This document shows positions 1 through 8,620 of a stretch of 64,000 bases of DNA, piece by piece (position 1 is the first letter of the stretch; each line of letters opens with the position of its first letter). Under the pieces are notes generated by a model, which was given only the letters and a program-made list of their open reading frames with translations, did no database searches and was not told the origin of the DNA. Location of the stretch: assembly GCF_023954305.1 (NCBI RefSeq), contig NZ_JAMLIG010000003.1:186001-250000 (forward strand), given 5' to 3'. The position numbers and the translations under genes are program-made. Source of the stretch: Mesorhizobium sp. (GTDB taxonomy: Bacteria; Pseudomonadota; Alphaproteobacteria; Rhizobiales; Rhizobiaceae).

Positions 1-39
1 GGAGCCCATCGACGCGGCCAATCCAGAAACGCCGACTTA

Positions 40-360
40 TTAGGCGCCGCCGCCCCTGCATCCTTGGATCACCGCCGTCAGCGCCTTCTCGGCCATGCGT
101 CGCGGCTCCAGGAAGCCCGGGAAGTAGGAACCCTTCCTGAGCTTCGGGATGCGCAGCTCGACGGTGCCTGACCGTGTCTCCCAATCCCGATCGCGGTAGC
201 CGTTGCGTTGGGCCGTCCGGAGTGGGTTCTTCTCGCCATAAGTGGCGCCGGTAGCCGCGCCCACCTCCATCTCCATCAGCCGCTCGGCGGCGAAGCCGAT
301 CATCTCGCGCAGAAGATCGGCGTCAGGTGTCTTCTCCACGAGCGCGCGTAGGTTCATCAT
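40..360 (-). pseudogene. IS256-family transposase, N-terminal fragment
   Basis: About 99 N-terminal residues match the start of IS256-type (Mutator-like) transposases: the stretch AERLMEMEVGAATGA, then NGYRDRDWETRSGTVELRIP and the LRKGSYFPGFLEPRR segment that precedes the DDE domain. The family is normally about 400 residues. Here the match stops at ALTAVIQ and a foreign tail of seven residues ends the frame, so the DDE catalytic core is missing and the protein cannot transpose. The start is the second of two adjacent Met codons or close by. The 200 bases downstream of the ATG, up to the next insertion sequence, presumably hold the IS256 end; I cannot define the terminal repeat because the other end is outside or deleted. 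Confidence 0.85.
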
Positions 361-564
361 GTCGTCGGTTTATCGGTGGTCCTTTCGGATAGGGGTTGGT
401 GTCGACAACCAGACCCTACTGGAAAGCGCCGATGACCACCGCGCTACCCAGCTACACCACTTAGCGTAATCGCGAGTGGCGCCTCTCGCGTTCTGGGCGG
501 CAGTTCCCCAACCTGACCATCTTGATGAATCGGCCAGCGCCGCAGCGCAGAAAGGAGAACTGCC

Positions 565-1589
565 GTGACGAAGTATGCAGCCTTGGATGTCTCGATGGAA
601 CAGACCGCCGTTTGCGTGGTCGACGAAAGCGGTCGGAAACTCGCTGAAGGAAAGGTTCCAACCGATCCCGACGCGATCGCGGAGTGGCTGGCTGGGAAGG
701 CCGGAGAGATCGAGAGGGTCGGCATGGAGACCGGACCGCTGGCGGTCTGGCTCTGGAATGAACTGACCAGGCGCGGACTGCCGATCATGTGTCTTGATGC
801 GCGCCACGCCAGCGCGGCCCTCTCCATGATGCCGAACAAGACGGACCGCCACGATGCGGCCGGCTTGGCCCAGATCGTGCGAACGGGGTCGCTCAAGGAA
901 GTTCGCATCAAGAGCCACGGCGCCTATGTCGCGCGGGCGCTGCTGTCGGCACGAGACCTCTTGGTCGGCATTCGAGCCAGAATCGAGAATGAGATCCGCG
1001 GGTTGTTGAAGACCTTCGGTGTCATGTTCGGGAAGAAGGTGGGGGGCTTTGCCCGCCGTGCCGAGGAGATCGTCTCCGGCGAGCTGGTGGCCTCGCACGA
1101 GATCAAGGCAATCGTCGAGGCGATGATGGAGGCCCGCCGGTCCATCATCGAGCGGATCAAGGTTCTGGATGCGCGAGTTCGCGCTGCCGCAAAGCAGAAC
1201 TCTATGGCCCGGCTGTTCATGATCGCTCCTGGCGTCGGCGCCGTGATCGCGCTGTCGGTCGCGTCGACCTATGACGATGCTTCCCGCTTCCGCCGCTCCT
1301 CCAGCGCCGGTGCCTATCTCGGCCTCACGCCGAGGCGGTATGAATCCGGAGAGGTCAGTCGAAACGGCCGTGTCTCGAAGCGCGGCGACAAGATGACCTC
1401 TATGAGGCGGCCAACGTCATCCTGACGCGACAGGTGGGCTTGTCTTCCCTGAAGGCCTGGGGCCTGCGGATCGCCAAGGGGGCCGGCTTTAAGACGGCGA
1501 AGGTAGCGGTGGCGCGCAAACTTGCCGTCATCCTCCACGCCATGTGGAAGACGAACGAGCCGTTCCGCTACGCCGCTGCCGCAGCCTGA
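565..1589 (+). pseudogene. IS110-family transposase, frameshifted near the C terminus
   Basis: The frame from 565 encodes a DEDD transposase of the IS110 family: N-terminal RuvC-like domain (D8 in YAALDVSM, later KTDRHDAAGLA) and the Transposase_20 helix-hairpin-helix region (MIAPGVGAVIALSVAS, then AYLGLTPRRYESGE). The frame breaks near 1398, after KRGDKM, and runs to an early stop at about 1425. In another frame the normal C terminus follows directly (LYEAANVILTRQVG, then KVAVARKLAVILHAMW) and stops at 1587-1589. A small indel therefore disrupts an otherwise complete element of about 340 codons. A good ribosome site (AGGAG) sits before the ATG. Catalytic residues of the N domain are intact, so the lesion may be recent, or a sequencing error. 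Confidence 0.9.
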
Positions 1590-1922
1590 GGAGTATCTGT
1601 CGCCGCCCAACCCCAGCCCAGTTCCCGAGATGCGTCCTGCCGGGACGCTGCACGGATGAGGTCGCTCCCTGGCATGCAGTCCAACGGAACCGCGAACACC
1701 ACTTCGACCCACCCGTTCCAACGCAAACATGCGGCGATCATTGCGATCGACCCCGGAGAGAACCCTGAGCCCGGCAAGCGCTGCATCAACGACCAGAAAG
1801 AGGCCTGTTGACAGAGGCGATTAGAGAACGTCCAGGGACGTCACCTTCGCCGGGCGCCGGGATCGATAGTCACGGAAACTGTTCTCCCGGCGCTTCCTCG
1901 ATACGATTGCTCCAAGCAATGC
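1590..1922. other. Non-coding right flank of the IS110 element
   Basis: No supportable gene. The stretch follows the transposase stop and probably contains the right end of the IS110 element. IS110 elements lack clear terminal inverted repeats, so I cannot place its border. It also separates the insertion cluster from the convergent lipoprotein gene that ends at 1923. Confidence 0.5.
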
Positions 1923-2987
1923 TCATAGCCGATGCCGCTTATGCCATTTGCTCAGACTACCCTCTAAAACTGTGTTCCTTCTGACCTCCGAGCCAGATAG
2001 CGCATTTATCAATTGAATGAAGCGATTGTGATTTGTTCTGTCTGGGGCGGGTAGCGCTGACAAATCGACGATTTCGATAGCGCCGTTTGCGACCATCTTA
2101 TGCAGTGCCGCATTGGCTTCACCGATCGACCCTATTCTTACGCGCGAGCCCCCGATGCGACTTGAGATAGCAAGTACCCGATCATCCGTGGAATTGAGTA
2201 CAACAATGGGGCGCACCAACGAGCCAATCGATTCGACCTGCCTCTTGAAAAGATCGACGTCGATATCCGGAGCGGCCAGAACCACCTGGTCTATTCGCTG
2301 AAGGATGTCATCTCGGCCCGAAATCTTCAGTTGTCGAAGCGCCTCGACAACAAGCCAAGCACCCATACTGTGCCCAAACAGCGTGACACGACTTTTTGCC
2401 CGGTGCTTCTTGAGGTCGCCAAGCAGTTTCACAAGGTCGTCGCGCGCATAGATAGCGGCGTCCTTGTCTGCAACATATCCTGTGACTGATCCTGCCGATG
2501 GCCAGCTGAAGAGGATCGGCGTTTCCGTCAACTTTCCGTTCGCAACAATTTTTGCGACCTGAAACAACGACTCCTGGAAACTGTAATTGTACCCATGAAC
2601 ATAGATAAGGGCATCGTTGACTGGGTTGATATCTTTGACGGTGATCTGCTCCCGTCCCATGACAGTGTATCTTTTCATGGGAGTCGCCTGTATTTGCGAC
2701 CGAACCTTGCTCGCCTCTTTGTGGAGGACCGGTACTGCGACCGTGAACCGTTCAAACTGCAACTGCGGTGATCTCGCGGCGGTGTAGCCGACGCCACTGG
2801 GGTCTCTTTGGCGATCAGTCGCTGTGATGACCGCTATTTCGTGATACGGTTTCGGAGCTTCCTGCCTGACGGTCAAAGTGGCGACGCCAGGTCGGGCAGC
2901 GCATGCTGACAGACCAACGACCACGATGGACCAGATCGCCCATCGCATTGCTCCGGCAGCAGCTATCTCAGAAAGCTTATTCAGCAT
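1923..2987 (-). CDS. Exported lipoprotein, alpha/beta hydrolase of the DUF900 type
   Basis: The product is an alpha/beta-fold hydrolase: the segment ALIYVHGYNYSF opens the fold, the nucleophile elbow is GHSMGAW (G-x-S-x-G), the acid is probably the Asp in NSTDDRVL and the base the His in RTNHNRF near the C terminus. This arrangement fits DUF900/YbgC-like serine esterases of unknown substrate. I start at 2987 because the protein then begins with a short hydrophobic segment ending in LSAC, a lipobox, so it should be a membrane-anchored lipoprotein facing the periplasm. A longer reading back to 3158 adds 57 residues of poor quality that overlap the small gene at 3029-3214. The family is well recognised; the role here is unknown. 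Confidence 0.75.
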   Translation of the reverse strand: MLNKLSEIAAAGAMRWAIWSIVVVGLSACAARPGVATLTVRQEAPKPYHEIAVITATDRQRDPSGVGYTAARSPQLQFERFTVAVPVLHKEASKVRSQIQATPMKRYTVMGREQITVKDINPVNDALIYVHGYNYSFQESLFQVAKIVANGKLTETPILFSWPSAGSVTGYVADKDAAIYARDDLVKLLGDLKKHRAKSRVTLFGHSMGAWLVVEALRQLKISGRDDILQRIDQVVLAAPDIDVDLFKRQVESIGSLVRPIVVLNSTDDRVLAISSRIGGSRVRIGSIGEANAALHKMVANGAIEIVDLSALPAPDRTNHNRFIQLINALSGSEVRRNTVLEGSLSKWHKRHRL

Positions 2988-3028
2988 GCGTTCGATTGTC
3001 GTTCGCTTCGCGAGAATGTGTATGTGCA

Positions 3029-3214
3029 TCATATGGATGGGAAGCCCGCGGCAAAGTTGAAATACAATACAAATGGCAAAATGTTTGTCGCAGAGTCTGC
3101 AATCTTGTGCGATACGACAAGCGCGTTCCCTCCGGAAACAAGGGTAAATATCCCGCACAGAACCGCAATCCCGCCCAACATTTTAATAACTGGCTTTGAT
3201 ACCCAGACCAACAT
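3029..3214 (-). CDS. Small membrane protein, apparent N-terminal half of a 4-TM family
   Basis: A 61-residue product with two hydrophobic stretches around a loop. It has a strong ribosome site (GGGGAGGAG) about ten bases before the ATG. Its sequence resembles the first half of the 158-residue 4-TM protein encoded just before narG at 56975-57451: both read G-G/A-I-A-x-L-x-G ... SGG ... A ... PFVL then FN/NF ... GF. The copy here stops after GF, where the full-length relative continues into a third and fourth membrane segment. It is therefore either a truncated paralogue or a two-helix version. No function is known for the family; it may be linked to respiratory conditions because of the nar operon copy. 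Confidence 0.6.
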   Translation of the reverse strand: MLVWVSKPVIKMLGGIAVLCGIFTLVSGGNALVVSHKIADSATNILPFVLYFNFAAGFPSI

Positions 3215-3255
3215 CTCGATTTCTCCTCCCCGCCCCATTTCGAAATTGGTGCTCA

Positions 3256-3645
3256 CTACCGTTCCAGTTTGAAGGCCTGTTTGTCGCCGTTTATGCCGAG
3301 ATAACCATTTCCGGTCCGAACCAGCTTCACGCACCGTTCGGGAAGCAGCGCGCCCGGCTTGAGACACAGTCCGTCTGCTGTCGGTCTCCATTTCGGAGAC
3401 AAGTCCATGGGCCCGCCGGTCATCTTGCCGGTGCCGTTCTGGAAAAGAACAAGGGTTCCGACGCGGCCATTCTCCATGGCTATTTTCCATGGGCGTCCAT
3501 CTGTGATCTTGTGGGCAGGAGACACCTCCTCCGCTGTGCTCGGGTTTGTCGCGACCAACACAACGGCGAACACAAGACGTGACAGGGACAACAGAAGTCG
3601 CCTCTCCTGCCGGTCTCCATGCGAATTTCTTTCTGGCTTCTCCAT
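3256..3645 (-). CDS. Small exported protein of unknown function
   Basis: A 129-residue protein. After a hydrophilic start it has a hydrophobic signal segment (LVFAVVLVATNPSTAEE) with a likely cleavage near TAEE, so it should be periplasmic. The mature part is about 90 residues with GTLVLFQNGTGKMTGG, LSPKWRPTADGLCLK and LLPERCVKLVRTGNGYLG, which suggests a small beta barrel or lipocalin-like fold with two cysteines. The start at 3645 has an AGGAGC ribosome site. A later Met is not available before the signal segment. It lies 41 bases upstream of the two-TM small gene on the same strand, so the two may be co-transcribed. I do not recognise a named family. Confidence 0.6.
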   Translation of the reverse strand: MEKPERNSHGDRQERRLLLSLSRLVFAVVLVATNPSTAEEVSPAHKITDGRPWKIAMENGRVGTLVLFQNGTGKMTGGPMDLSPKWRPTADGLCLKPGALLPERCVKLVRTGNGYLGINGDKQAFKLER

Positions 3646-3684
3646 GTAGCTGCTCCTGAGGTTGGAATCGGGGCTTGGTACGCG

Positions 3685-5164
3685 CTACCGATCGGGGGCG
3701 CGCAGGCCGTACCATTTGTCCTTGACGGCGTTGTAATGGTCTTTGGGCTCGTATCTGGCTACCTGCAGGCCGAGTCGCTCTATCGAGAGTCGACCCATCG
3801 CTTGCAGAATTGCGTAACTCGCAAGAACAAGGTCGCGTTCGGTACCGGCAATATCGATCCTGGCATTGATGACATCGGCTTGAGCATTGAGCACATCCAG
3901 GGTGGTGCGCTGGCCGACATTGCGCTCTTCAATGACACCAGCCAGTGCCAATTGCGCGGCACTGACCAAGGCGCGATTGGCCATCACGCCTTCCTTGGCC
4001 GCAGCATAGGAAGCCCAGGCGGCTGTAATAGCTTGGCGCACCTGCTCGCGGCTGACATCAACTTCAATTCGCGCCTGCCCAAGAGCTTCCTTCGATTGCC
4101 GCACTTGCGCCGAAGCCCGGCCACCCTGATAGATCGGAATCGAGAGGGTAACGCCGATATTGGCCGAATTCGAGTAGCCATCCGAATAGTCAAGATCGGT
4201 GGGAGACGTATTGAGATAGCTGGGCGAAACACCAGCTGAGGCCGTGACCGACGGCAACAAGGTAGCCTCGGCTGACTTCACGCTATGGGCAGCGGCATCG
4301 ACCAGATGACTGGTGGCAAGGCTAGCCGGATGTTCCTTGGTGGCGATGACGACAGCTGCATCCAGATTAGGCGGCAGCAGCTTTGAGAGTGGTGAAGCTG
4401 CCTTGAGCGTTCCAGGCTCTTCACCAATCACCTGACGGTAAGCGGCGGCGCTGGCGAGAGCTTGAGCGCGTGCAGCACTGAGCTGGCCTTCGGCGCTGGA
4501 GCGTGCGGCATCAGCCTGCGCCACATCCGTGCCTGTTGCTTCACCCACCTCCATCCGGGCGCGCGTCGAGCGAGCCTGTTCTTCCAGGAATTCAAGATTT
4601 TGCTGGGTCAAAGCCATGACCTGTCGGCCATGGATTACATTCATATAGGCCTGCGCCCCACTGAAAAGGATATTTCCTTCCGTGTTGCGCAAGCTTTCCA
4701 CCAAAGCGCGAACACGCGCTTCTGCCGCCGCGACATTGCTGCGAGTCTGGAAGCCGTCAAACAGGGTCTGGTTGATCTGCACGCCAAAGCTACCAGAAGT
4801 AAGACGGGTGGAATCGTTGCTGCGCCGGGTTTCAGTAAAGTCGATGCTGCTTGATCCCGTGACCGTGGGGGCGATAGCCAGACTTTGAAATGGCGACATC
4901 TTCGTCAGTAACCCTGACGCCGGCACGCGCCGAGTTGAGCTGGGCATTGTTGCGATAAGCCTTGGAAAGCGCGCCGGTGATCGTCTCCGCAGAAGCTCCT
5001 GCCGGCGATAATATCGCGGACGCAGCCATGAACATGCCAAAACCCTTTTTGCGAAAGGGCGAGGCACTGGCTTTGCGAGACCTCGTTGCGGAAAAGAAGG
5101 GATGTCGGCAATGGTGTTTGGTCGTCTGGTCAGTCAAAGCCGCGCCCCTCTCCTGCTTCTTCAT
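3685..5164 (-). pseudogene. TolC-family outer-membrane efflux channel, single-base frameshift
   Basis: Two overlapping frames together give a complete TolC-type protein. The first frame, starting at 5164, encodes a signal region (FMAASAILSPAGASAE) and the first helix (ITGALSKAYRNNAQLNSARAGV, SKSGYRP). The second continues with VTGSSSIDF, LFDGFQTRSNVAAAEARV and the rest of both OEP domains to the stop at 3685, including SIPIYQGGRASAQVRQ and RTTLDVLNAQADVINARID. The switch falls in a run of five C on the coding strand (4867-4871); removing one C restores CGC CCC ACG and the expected reading. So either the gene has just been inactivated or the assembly has a homopolymer error. It is the last gene of the TetR-HlyD-ABC operon and would form the outer-membrane duct for that pump. 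Confidence 0.85.
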
Positions 5165-5840
5165 GGGTTACGCCATCCCTGATGTGATAGATGCGCTTGA
5201 AGGTCGGGATGATCTTCTCGTCATGCGTGACGACGATAATGGCGGTCCCAAATTTGACAGCCATATCATTGAGGATACGGATCACGGCGAGCGCACGCAC
5301 GCTGTCGAGGGGCGCCGTCGGCTCGTCGGCAAGGATGACGGGCGGTCGGTTTACCAGCCCGCGCGCGATCGCGACCCGCTGTTGTTCCCCTCCTGAGAGC
5401 TGCGAAGGCATGGCGGCAGCGCGATGCTCGACATCAAGGGCCTTCAGGAGATCACGCGCCCGCCGCCGAGAGTCATTATTGGGAACACCCGCCAGCATCG
5501 GCAGCAACGCGACATTGTCGGTGACATCCAGAAAAGGGATGAGGTACGGTGCCTGGAAGACGAAGCCGATCTTGTCGCGCCTCAGCGCGCGAAGATCGCG
5601 AATCTTCCATTCGTCGTCATAGATCACCTCATCACCTAGGGTCATGCGGCCACCGCTGGGGTCGATGACCGCGCCCAGGGCCTTGAGCAGCGTGCTCTTG
5701 CCGGAACCCGACGGGCCGACGAGGCCGATTACTTCGCCGGGCTCGACTTGCATATTAACATTCTTGAGGGCATCGACCGCGGTATCGCCACTGCCATATC
5801 GCTTCCTGATCCGCTCGATGAGGATGCCGCCGCTATTCAT
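5130..5840 (-). CDS. ABC transporter ATP-binding protein, MacB/DevA/LolD type
   Basis: The 236-residue protein carries a complete nucleotide-binding domain: Walker A GPSGSGKST, Q-loop FVFQAPYL, signature LSGGEQQR, Walker B VILADEPTAPLDS and the switch His in VVTHD. LSGGEQQR with DEPT and no fused membrane domain is typical of the LolD/MacB/DevA class that partners FtsX-like permeases. I use the ATG at 5840, five bases after GGAGG and directly after the permease stop; a TTG four codons upstream is less likely. The gene overlaps the TolC start and follows the permease and adaptor, so it should power a tripartite efflux pump in the cytoplasmic membrane. Substrate unknown. Confidence 0.92.
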   Translation of the reverse strand: MNSGGILIERIRKRYGSGDTAVDALKNVNMQVEPGEVIGLVGPSGSGKSTLLKALGAVIDPSGGRMTLGDEVIYDDEWKIRDLRALRRDKIGFVFQAPYLIPFLDVTDNVALLPMLAGVPNNDSRRRARDLLKALDVEHRAAAMPSQLSGGEQQRVAIARGLVNRPPVILADEPTAPLDSVRALAVIRILNDMAVKFGTAIIVVTHDEKIIPTFKRIYHIRDGVTHEEAGEGRGFD

Positions 5841-5841
5841 C

Positions 5842-7044
5842 TTACCCTCCAATCGCTACTGCGGGATCGATCTTAAGTGCCATGCGAATGGCAACGACGC
5901 TGGCGAGCGCGCAGATGACGATTACGGCAACGAGCCCGACCATCGTGTCTTCGGACAGAAGCAGGACAAATTTCGGGAACAAAGGCGCGGCAAAGGTCGC
6001 CGTGATCTTGCCGACGACGAAGCCGATCAACCCAAGCACGACCGCCTGCTGAAGGATCATGGAGGCGATGGTGCGATTGCGGGTGCCGATCAGTTTCAGC
6101 ACCGCGATCTCGCGTATCTTGTCCATGGTAAGCGTGTAGATGATGAAGGCGACGATCGCGGCGCTGACGACGGCGAGGATGGCCAGGAACATGCCAATCT
6201 GCTTGGCCGAGGTGGCAATCAGCTTGCCGACGAGGATTTCTTCCATTTGCGGGCGTGTGTAGACCGTCAGCCGCTTCCACCGTGCAATATCGGCTGCGAT
6301 CTGTTCCTGATCGTAGCCGGGTTTGATGCGCACCAGAACAGCGTTCACGTAAGGGTTGCTGTTCTGGGAAGCGATCACCGCCTCCAGCAGGCCCGGCACC
6401 CCGGGCCGATTGAATTCCGGGTTCTCGCTGGTGCGCCGGCGCTGGCGGACGATGGAATCGTTGTCCTTGACGAACTGTGCTTCCTGCCCGTCTTTCAGCG
6501 GGATGAAGACCATTGGATCGCCGCTCGACGATACCGCTCGCCTGGTAAGGCCCACGACTGTGTAGTGATTTCGCCTGATGACGATGGTGTCTCCGAGCGC
6601 AAAGCCGGTTGCGGTGTCCGCCACTGCTTCATAGTGGCCGCGCGTGATCTGACGTCCGGCAACAAGAAATGGCGGCCAGCCGGGAGTCGTAATGTCTCCC
6701 GGCGCGATGCCGACCACCATGGCCCGAACGTCGGTGTTTCCCTTTCGAACCTGCATCGTCAGGTAGGTGACGTTGGCAACCCGATCGACCCCTGGGGTAG
6801 TCAGGATCATGCGGTAGATGTCGTCATTGATGCTGGAGGATTCGGCATAGGGCCCCAGCGTGTTCTGCTGCACGACCCACATGTCGGCGCCGCTGTTGTC
6901 GAGTAGCACCTTGCCATCGTCGACCATGCCCCGATAGACGCCGGCCATTGTGAAGGTGACGCCGATGAGCAGGCCGAGCCCGATCCCGGTGAAGACGAAC
7001 TTCCCCCAGGAATGAAGAATGTCGCGACCGGCGAGGCTGATCAT
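5842..7044 (-). CDS. ABC transporter permease, FtsX/DevC type
   Basis: A 400-residue permease with the FtsX/MacB plan: a membrane segment near the N terminus (FVFTGIGLGLLIGVTFTMAGV), a large periplasmic MacB-PCD-like domain of about 220 residues (DMWVVQQNTLGP, VVGIAPGD), then three C-terminal membrane segments starting MFLAILAVVSAAIVAFIIY, with the coupling motif region KIREIAVLKLIGTRN. Its ATG overlaps the stop of the adaptor gene by four bases (ATGA), so translation is coupled. Such permeases act with a LolD-like ATPase, an HlyD-like adaptor and TolC to export amphiphiles, glycolipids, macrolides or peptides. The cyanobacterial DevBCA pump is the closest described architecture. Which compound this one moves cannot be read from the sequence. 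Confidence 0.9.
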   Translation of the reverse strand: MISLAGRDILHSWGKFVFTGIGLGLLIGVTFTMAGVYRGMVDDGKVLLDNSGADMWVVQQNTLGPYAESSSINDDIYRMILTTPGVDRVANVTYLTMQVRKGNTDVRAMVVGIAPGDITTPGWPPFLVAGRQITRGHYEAVADTATGFALGDTIVIRRNHYTVVGLTRRAVSSSGDPMVFIPLKDGQEAQFVKDNDSIVRQRRRTSENPEFNRPGVPGLLEAVIASQNSNPYVNAVLVRIKPGYDQEQIAADIARWKRLTVYTRPQMEEILVGKLIATSAKQIGMFLAILAVVSAAIVAFIIYTLTMDKIREIAVLKLIGTRNRTIASMILQQAVVLGLIGFVVGKITATFAAPLFPKFVLLLSEDTMVGLVAVIVICALASVVAIRMALKIDPAVAIGG

Positions 7045-8234
7045 TTGAGAAGCTCCGCAGGTTTATCGGTGATGTGAATGCGGCTCTTGCTTGTAAGCCG
7101 CGAGGCGCTGTGAACGACGACCTCGTCGCCGGCCTGCAGGCCCTCTATCACCTGAACATCTCCGTCGAGATCGAAGGCTCCGACCCGGACGGGGACAAAA
7201 CGAATCTTGCCGTCGTCAACCCTCCAGACGCCGGCTTTGCCATCGACAGCTTGAACGGCGGCATTCGGGATCACAGGCAATGCAGGAAGCTCAGACAGTG
7301 CAACCGTCACTTCGGCCAGCTCCCCGATTGGAGGCAACGGTTCGGGCAAGGTTTCGAACTCTACCTTGGCCAGATTTTCTTCCGTGACCGAATCGGCGAG
7401 CACTTCCACGCGCGATACTTTTCCACGAACGCTCGCCCCGCCATGGGACCGCAACGTGATCTGTGCCGAGAGCCCTTTACGCAGACCGGTTGCCGCGATC
7501 TGATCGAACCGGGCATTGATCCAGAGATTATTCGGGTCGATCATTTCAATGACCGCCTGGCCGGCCACCATGGTTGTTCCGGCCTCTGCATTGCGGGCCG
7601 CAATCACGCCATCGACGGGCGCGCACAAAACCAGGTTTTCCCGCTGCTTGATCAGTCCGTCACGATCGGCTCGATTGCGTTGCAGATCCTGTTGGGCAGC
7701 AACGAGTTGCGATTGGGCAGCCGAAAGCGCAGCGAGTGTCACCTGGGAATCCTGTCGTTTGGTCTCGACGGCGACTTCGCTGACAGCGCGTGTTTTCCAA
7801 AGCTGCTCGTAGCGCTTCGTCTGCGTTTGTGCATAGTCCTGCCGCGCAATCGCATCGTCGACTTGCGCTTCAGCTACCTGTATTGAGGCCTCGGCGCGAC
7901 GAATTGCGGCATCGAGAGCGGCAATGCGCTCATCGAGATCAACCGGGTCCATTTCCGCCAGGACCTGTCCGGCCCGAACCTTGTCCCCCACATCGACGTG
8001 AATCTTGCCGACGCGACCAGCGATGATGGGGCCGATCTTGTAGGAAAAACGCGCCTCGACCGTACCGATGCCAAAGAGCGCGGGCGAGATTGCGCGGGTT
8101 TCGGCGATTGTCGTCATGATGGCAACCGGCGCCAGCGGCCCCGATCGCAGGACCACGTAGCCGAACGCAGCGGCGATCGGCAGTGAGACTGCCAGAAGCA
8201 TCAGGGTGCGACGCTGCATAGAGGGAAGCTTCAC
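7041..8234 (-). CDS. Periplasmic adaptor (HlyD/RND MFP family, DevB-like)
   Basis: A membrane-fusion protein: N-terminal anchor (LMLLAVSLPIAAAFGYVVL), a biotinyl-lipoyl half (IAGRVGKIHVDVGDKVRAGQ), a long alpha hairpin rich in Ala, Gln and Arg from about residue 100 to 200, the second lipoyl half (CAPVDGVIAARNAEAGTTM) and a C-terminal beta barrel. I place the start at a GTG (8234) because GGAGG lies seven bases before it and the GTG shares bases with the stop of the upstream HTH-less TetR-like gene; an ATG at 8219 lacks a ribosome site. It would link the ABC permease in the inner membrane with the TolC channel. Confidence 0.9.
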   Translation of the reverse strand: MKLPSMQRRTLMLLAVSLPIAAAFGYVVLRSGPLAPVAIMTTIAETRAISPALFGIGTVEARFSYKIGPIIAGRVGKIHVDVGDKVRAGQVLAEMDPVDLDERIAALDAAIRRAEASIQVAEAQVDDAIARQDYAQTQTKRYEQLWKTRAVSEVAVETKRQDSQVTLAALSAAQSQLVAAQQDLQRNRADRDGLIKQRENLVLCAPVDGVIAARNAEAGTTMVAGQAVIEMIDPNNLWINARFDQIAATGLRKGLSAQITLRSHGGASVRGKVSRVEVLADSVTEENLAKVEFETLPEPLPPIGELAEVTVALSELPALPVIPNAAVQAVDGKAGVWRVDDGKIRFVPVRVGAFDLDGDVQVIEGLQAGDEVVVHSASRLTSKSRIHITDKPAELLK

Positions 8235-8620
8235 CGAGTTGCCTCCACACATGCGCGATATGATGCAAAGGCAGCAGGGGCAGCCTCGCGGAGTTGATCG
8301 ATCTCATCCGCAACCAACGCGTGAAACACTAGGTTTTGGATCGTAGCTATGAACAGACGGGCAGCGCTTTCCCTGTCGAGTGTTGCTCGTATTTCGCCAC
8401 ACTTCTGGGCTTCTGCGATCACGCAGGAAATCCGCTGCTCATATCGCTTGATGAATGTCGCAATCATCAGTCTCAATACTGACTGCTTCGAACGCCCAAG
8501 CGAGCTCAGCAGCATGCGCGGGATATTCTGATGCTCCGCGACAAAAGCGATATCAGCCATGAACATGGCCTCCAGGGAGCTTATCGGTGACTTGTTTGAT
8601 GACTGATGCGAATGGATCAT
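8231..8620 (-). CDS. TetR-type ligand-binding domain protein lacking the DNA-binding domain
   Basis: The 129-residue product aligns with the C-terminal part of the adjacent TetR (from its residue 85 on): LEAMFMADIAFVAEHQNIPRM against LEAIEAAFVAHIHFISKHPGVPRM, then ATLDRESAARLFIATIQNL against VSLDERAAVALFIGMIQGL and REAAPAAFASYRACVE against RERAPGVFALYRRSIE. There is no helix-turn-helix. Its ATG overlaps the TetR stop (ATGA), and its own stop overlaps the adaptor start, so it is a translationally coupled operon member, not a loose fragment. It probably arose by tandem duplication of the effector domain. It could heterodimerise with the full TetR and change its response, or bind the pump substrate. 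Function is inference. Confidence 0.75.
   Translation of the reverse strand: MIHSHQSSNKSPISSLEAMFMADIAFVAEHQNIPRMLLSSLGRSKQSVLRLMIATFIKRYEQRISCVIAEAQKCGEIRATLDRESAARLFIATIQNLVFHALVADEIDQLREAAPAAFASYRACVEATR

Noticed and set aside
5907..6906. Plus-strand frame opposite the ABC permease.
   Set aside because: Antisense shadow with no family-like sequence, rich in Asp, Arg and His.
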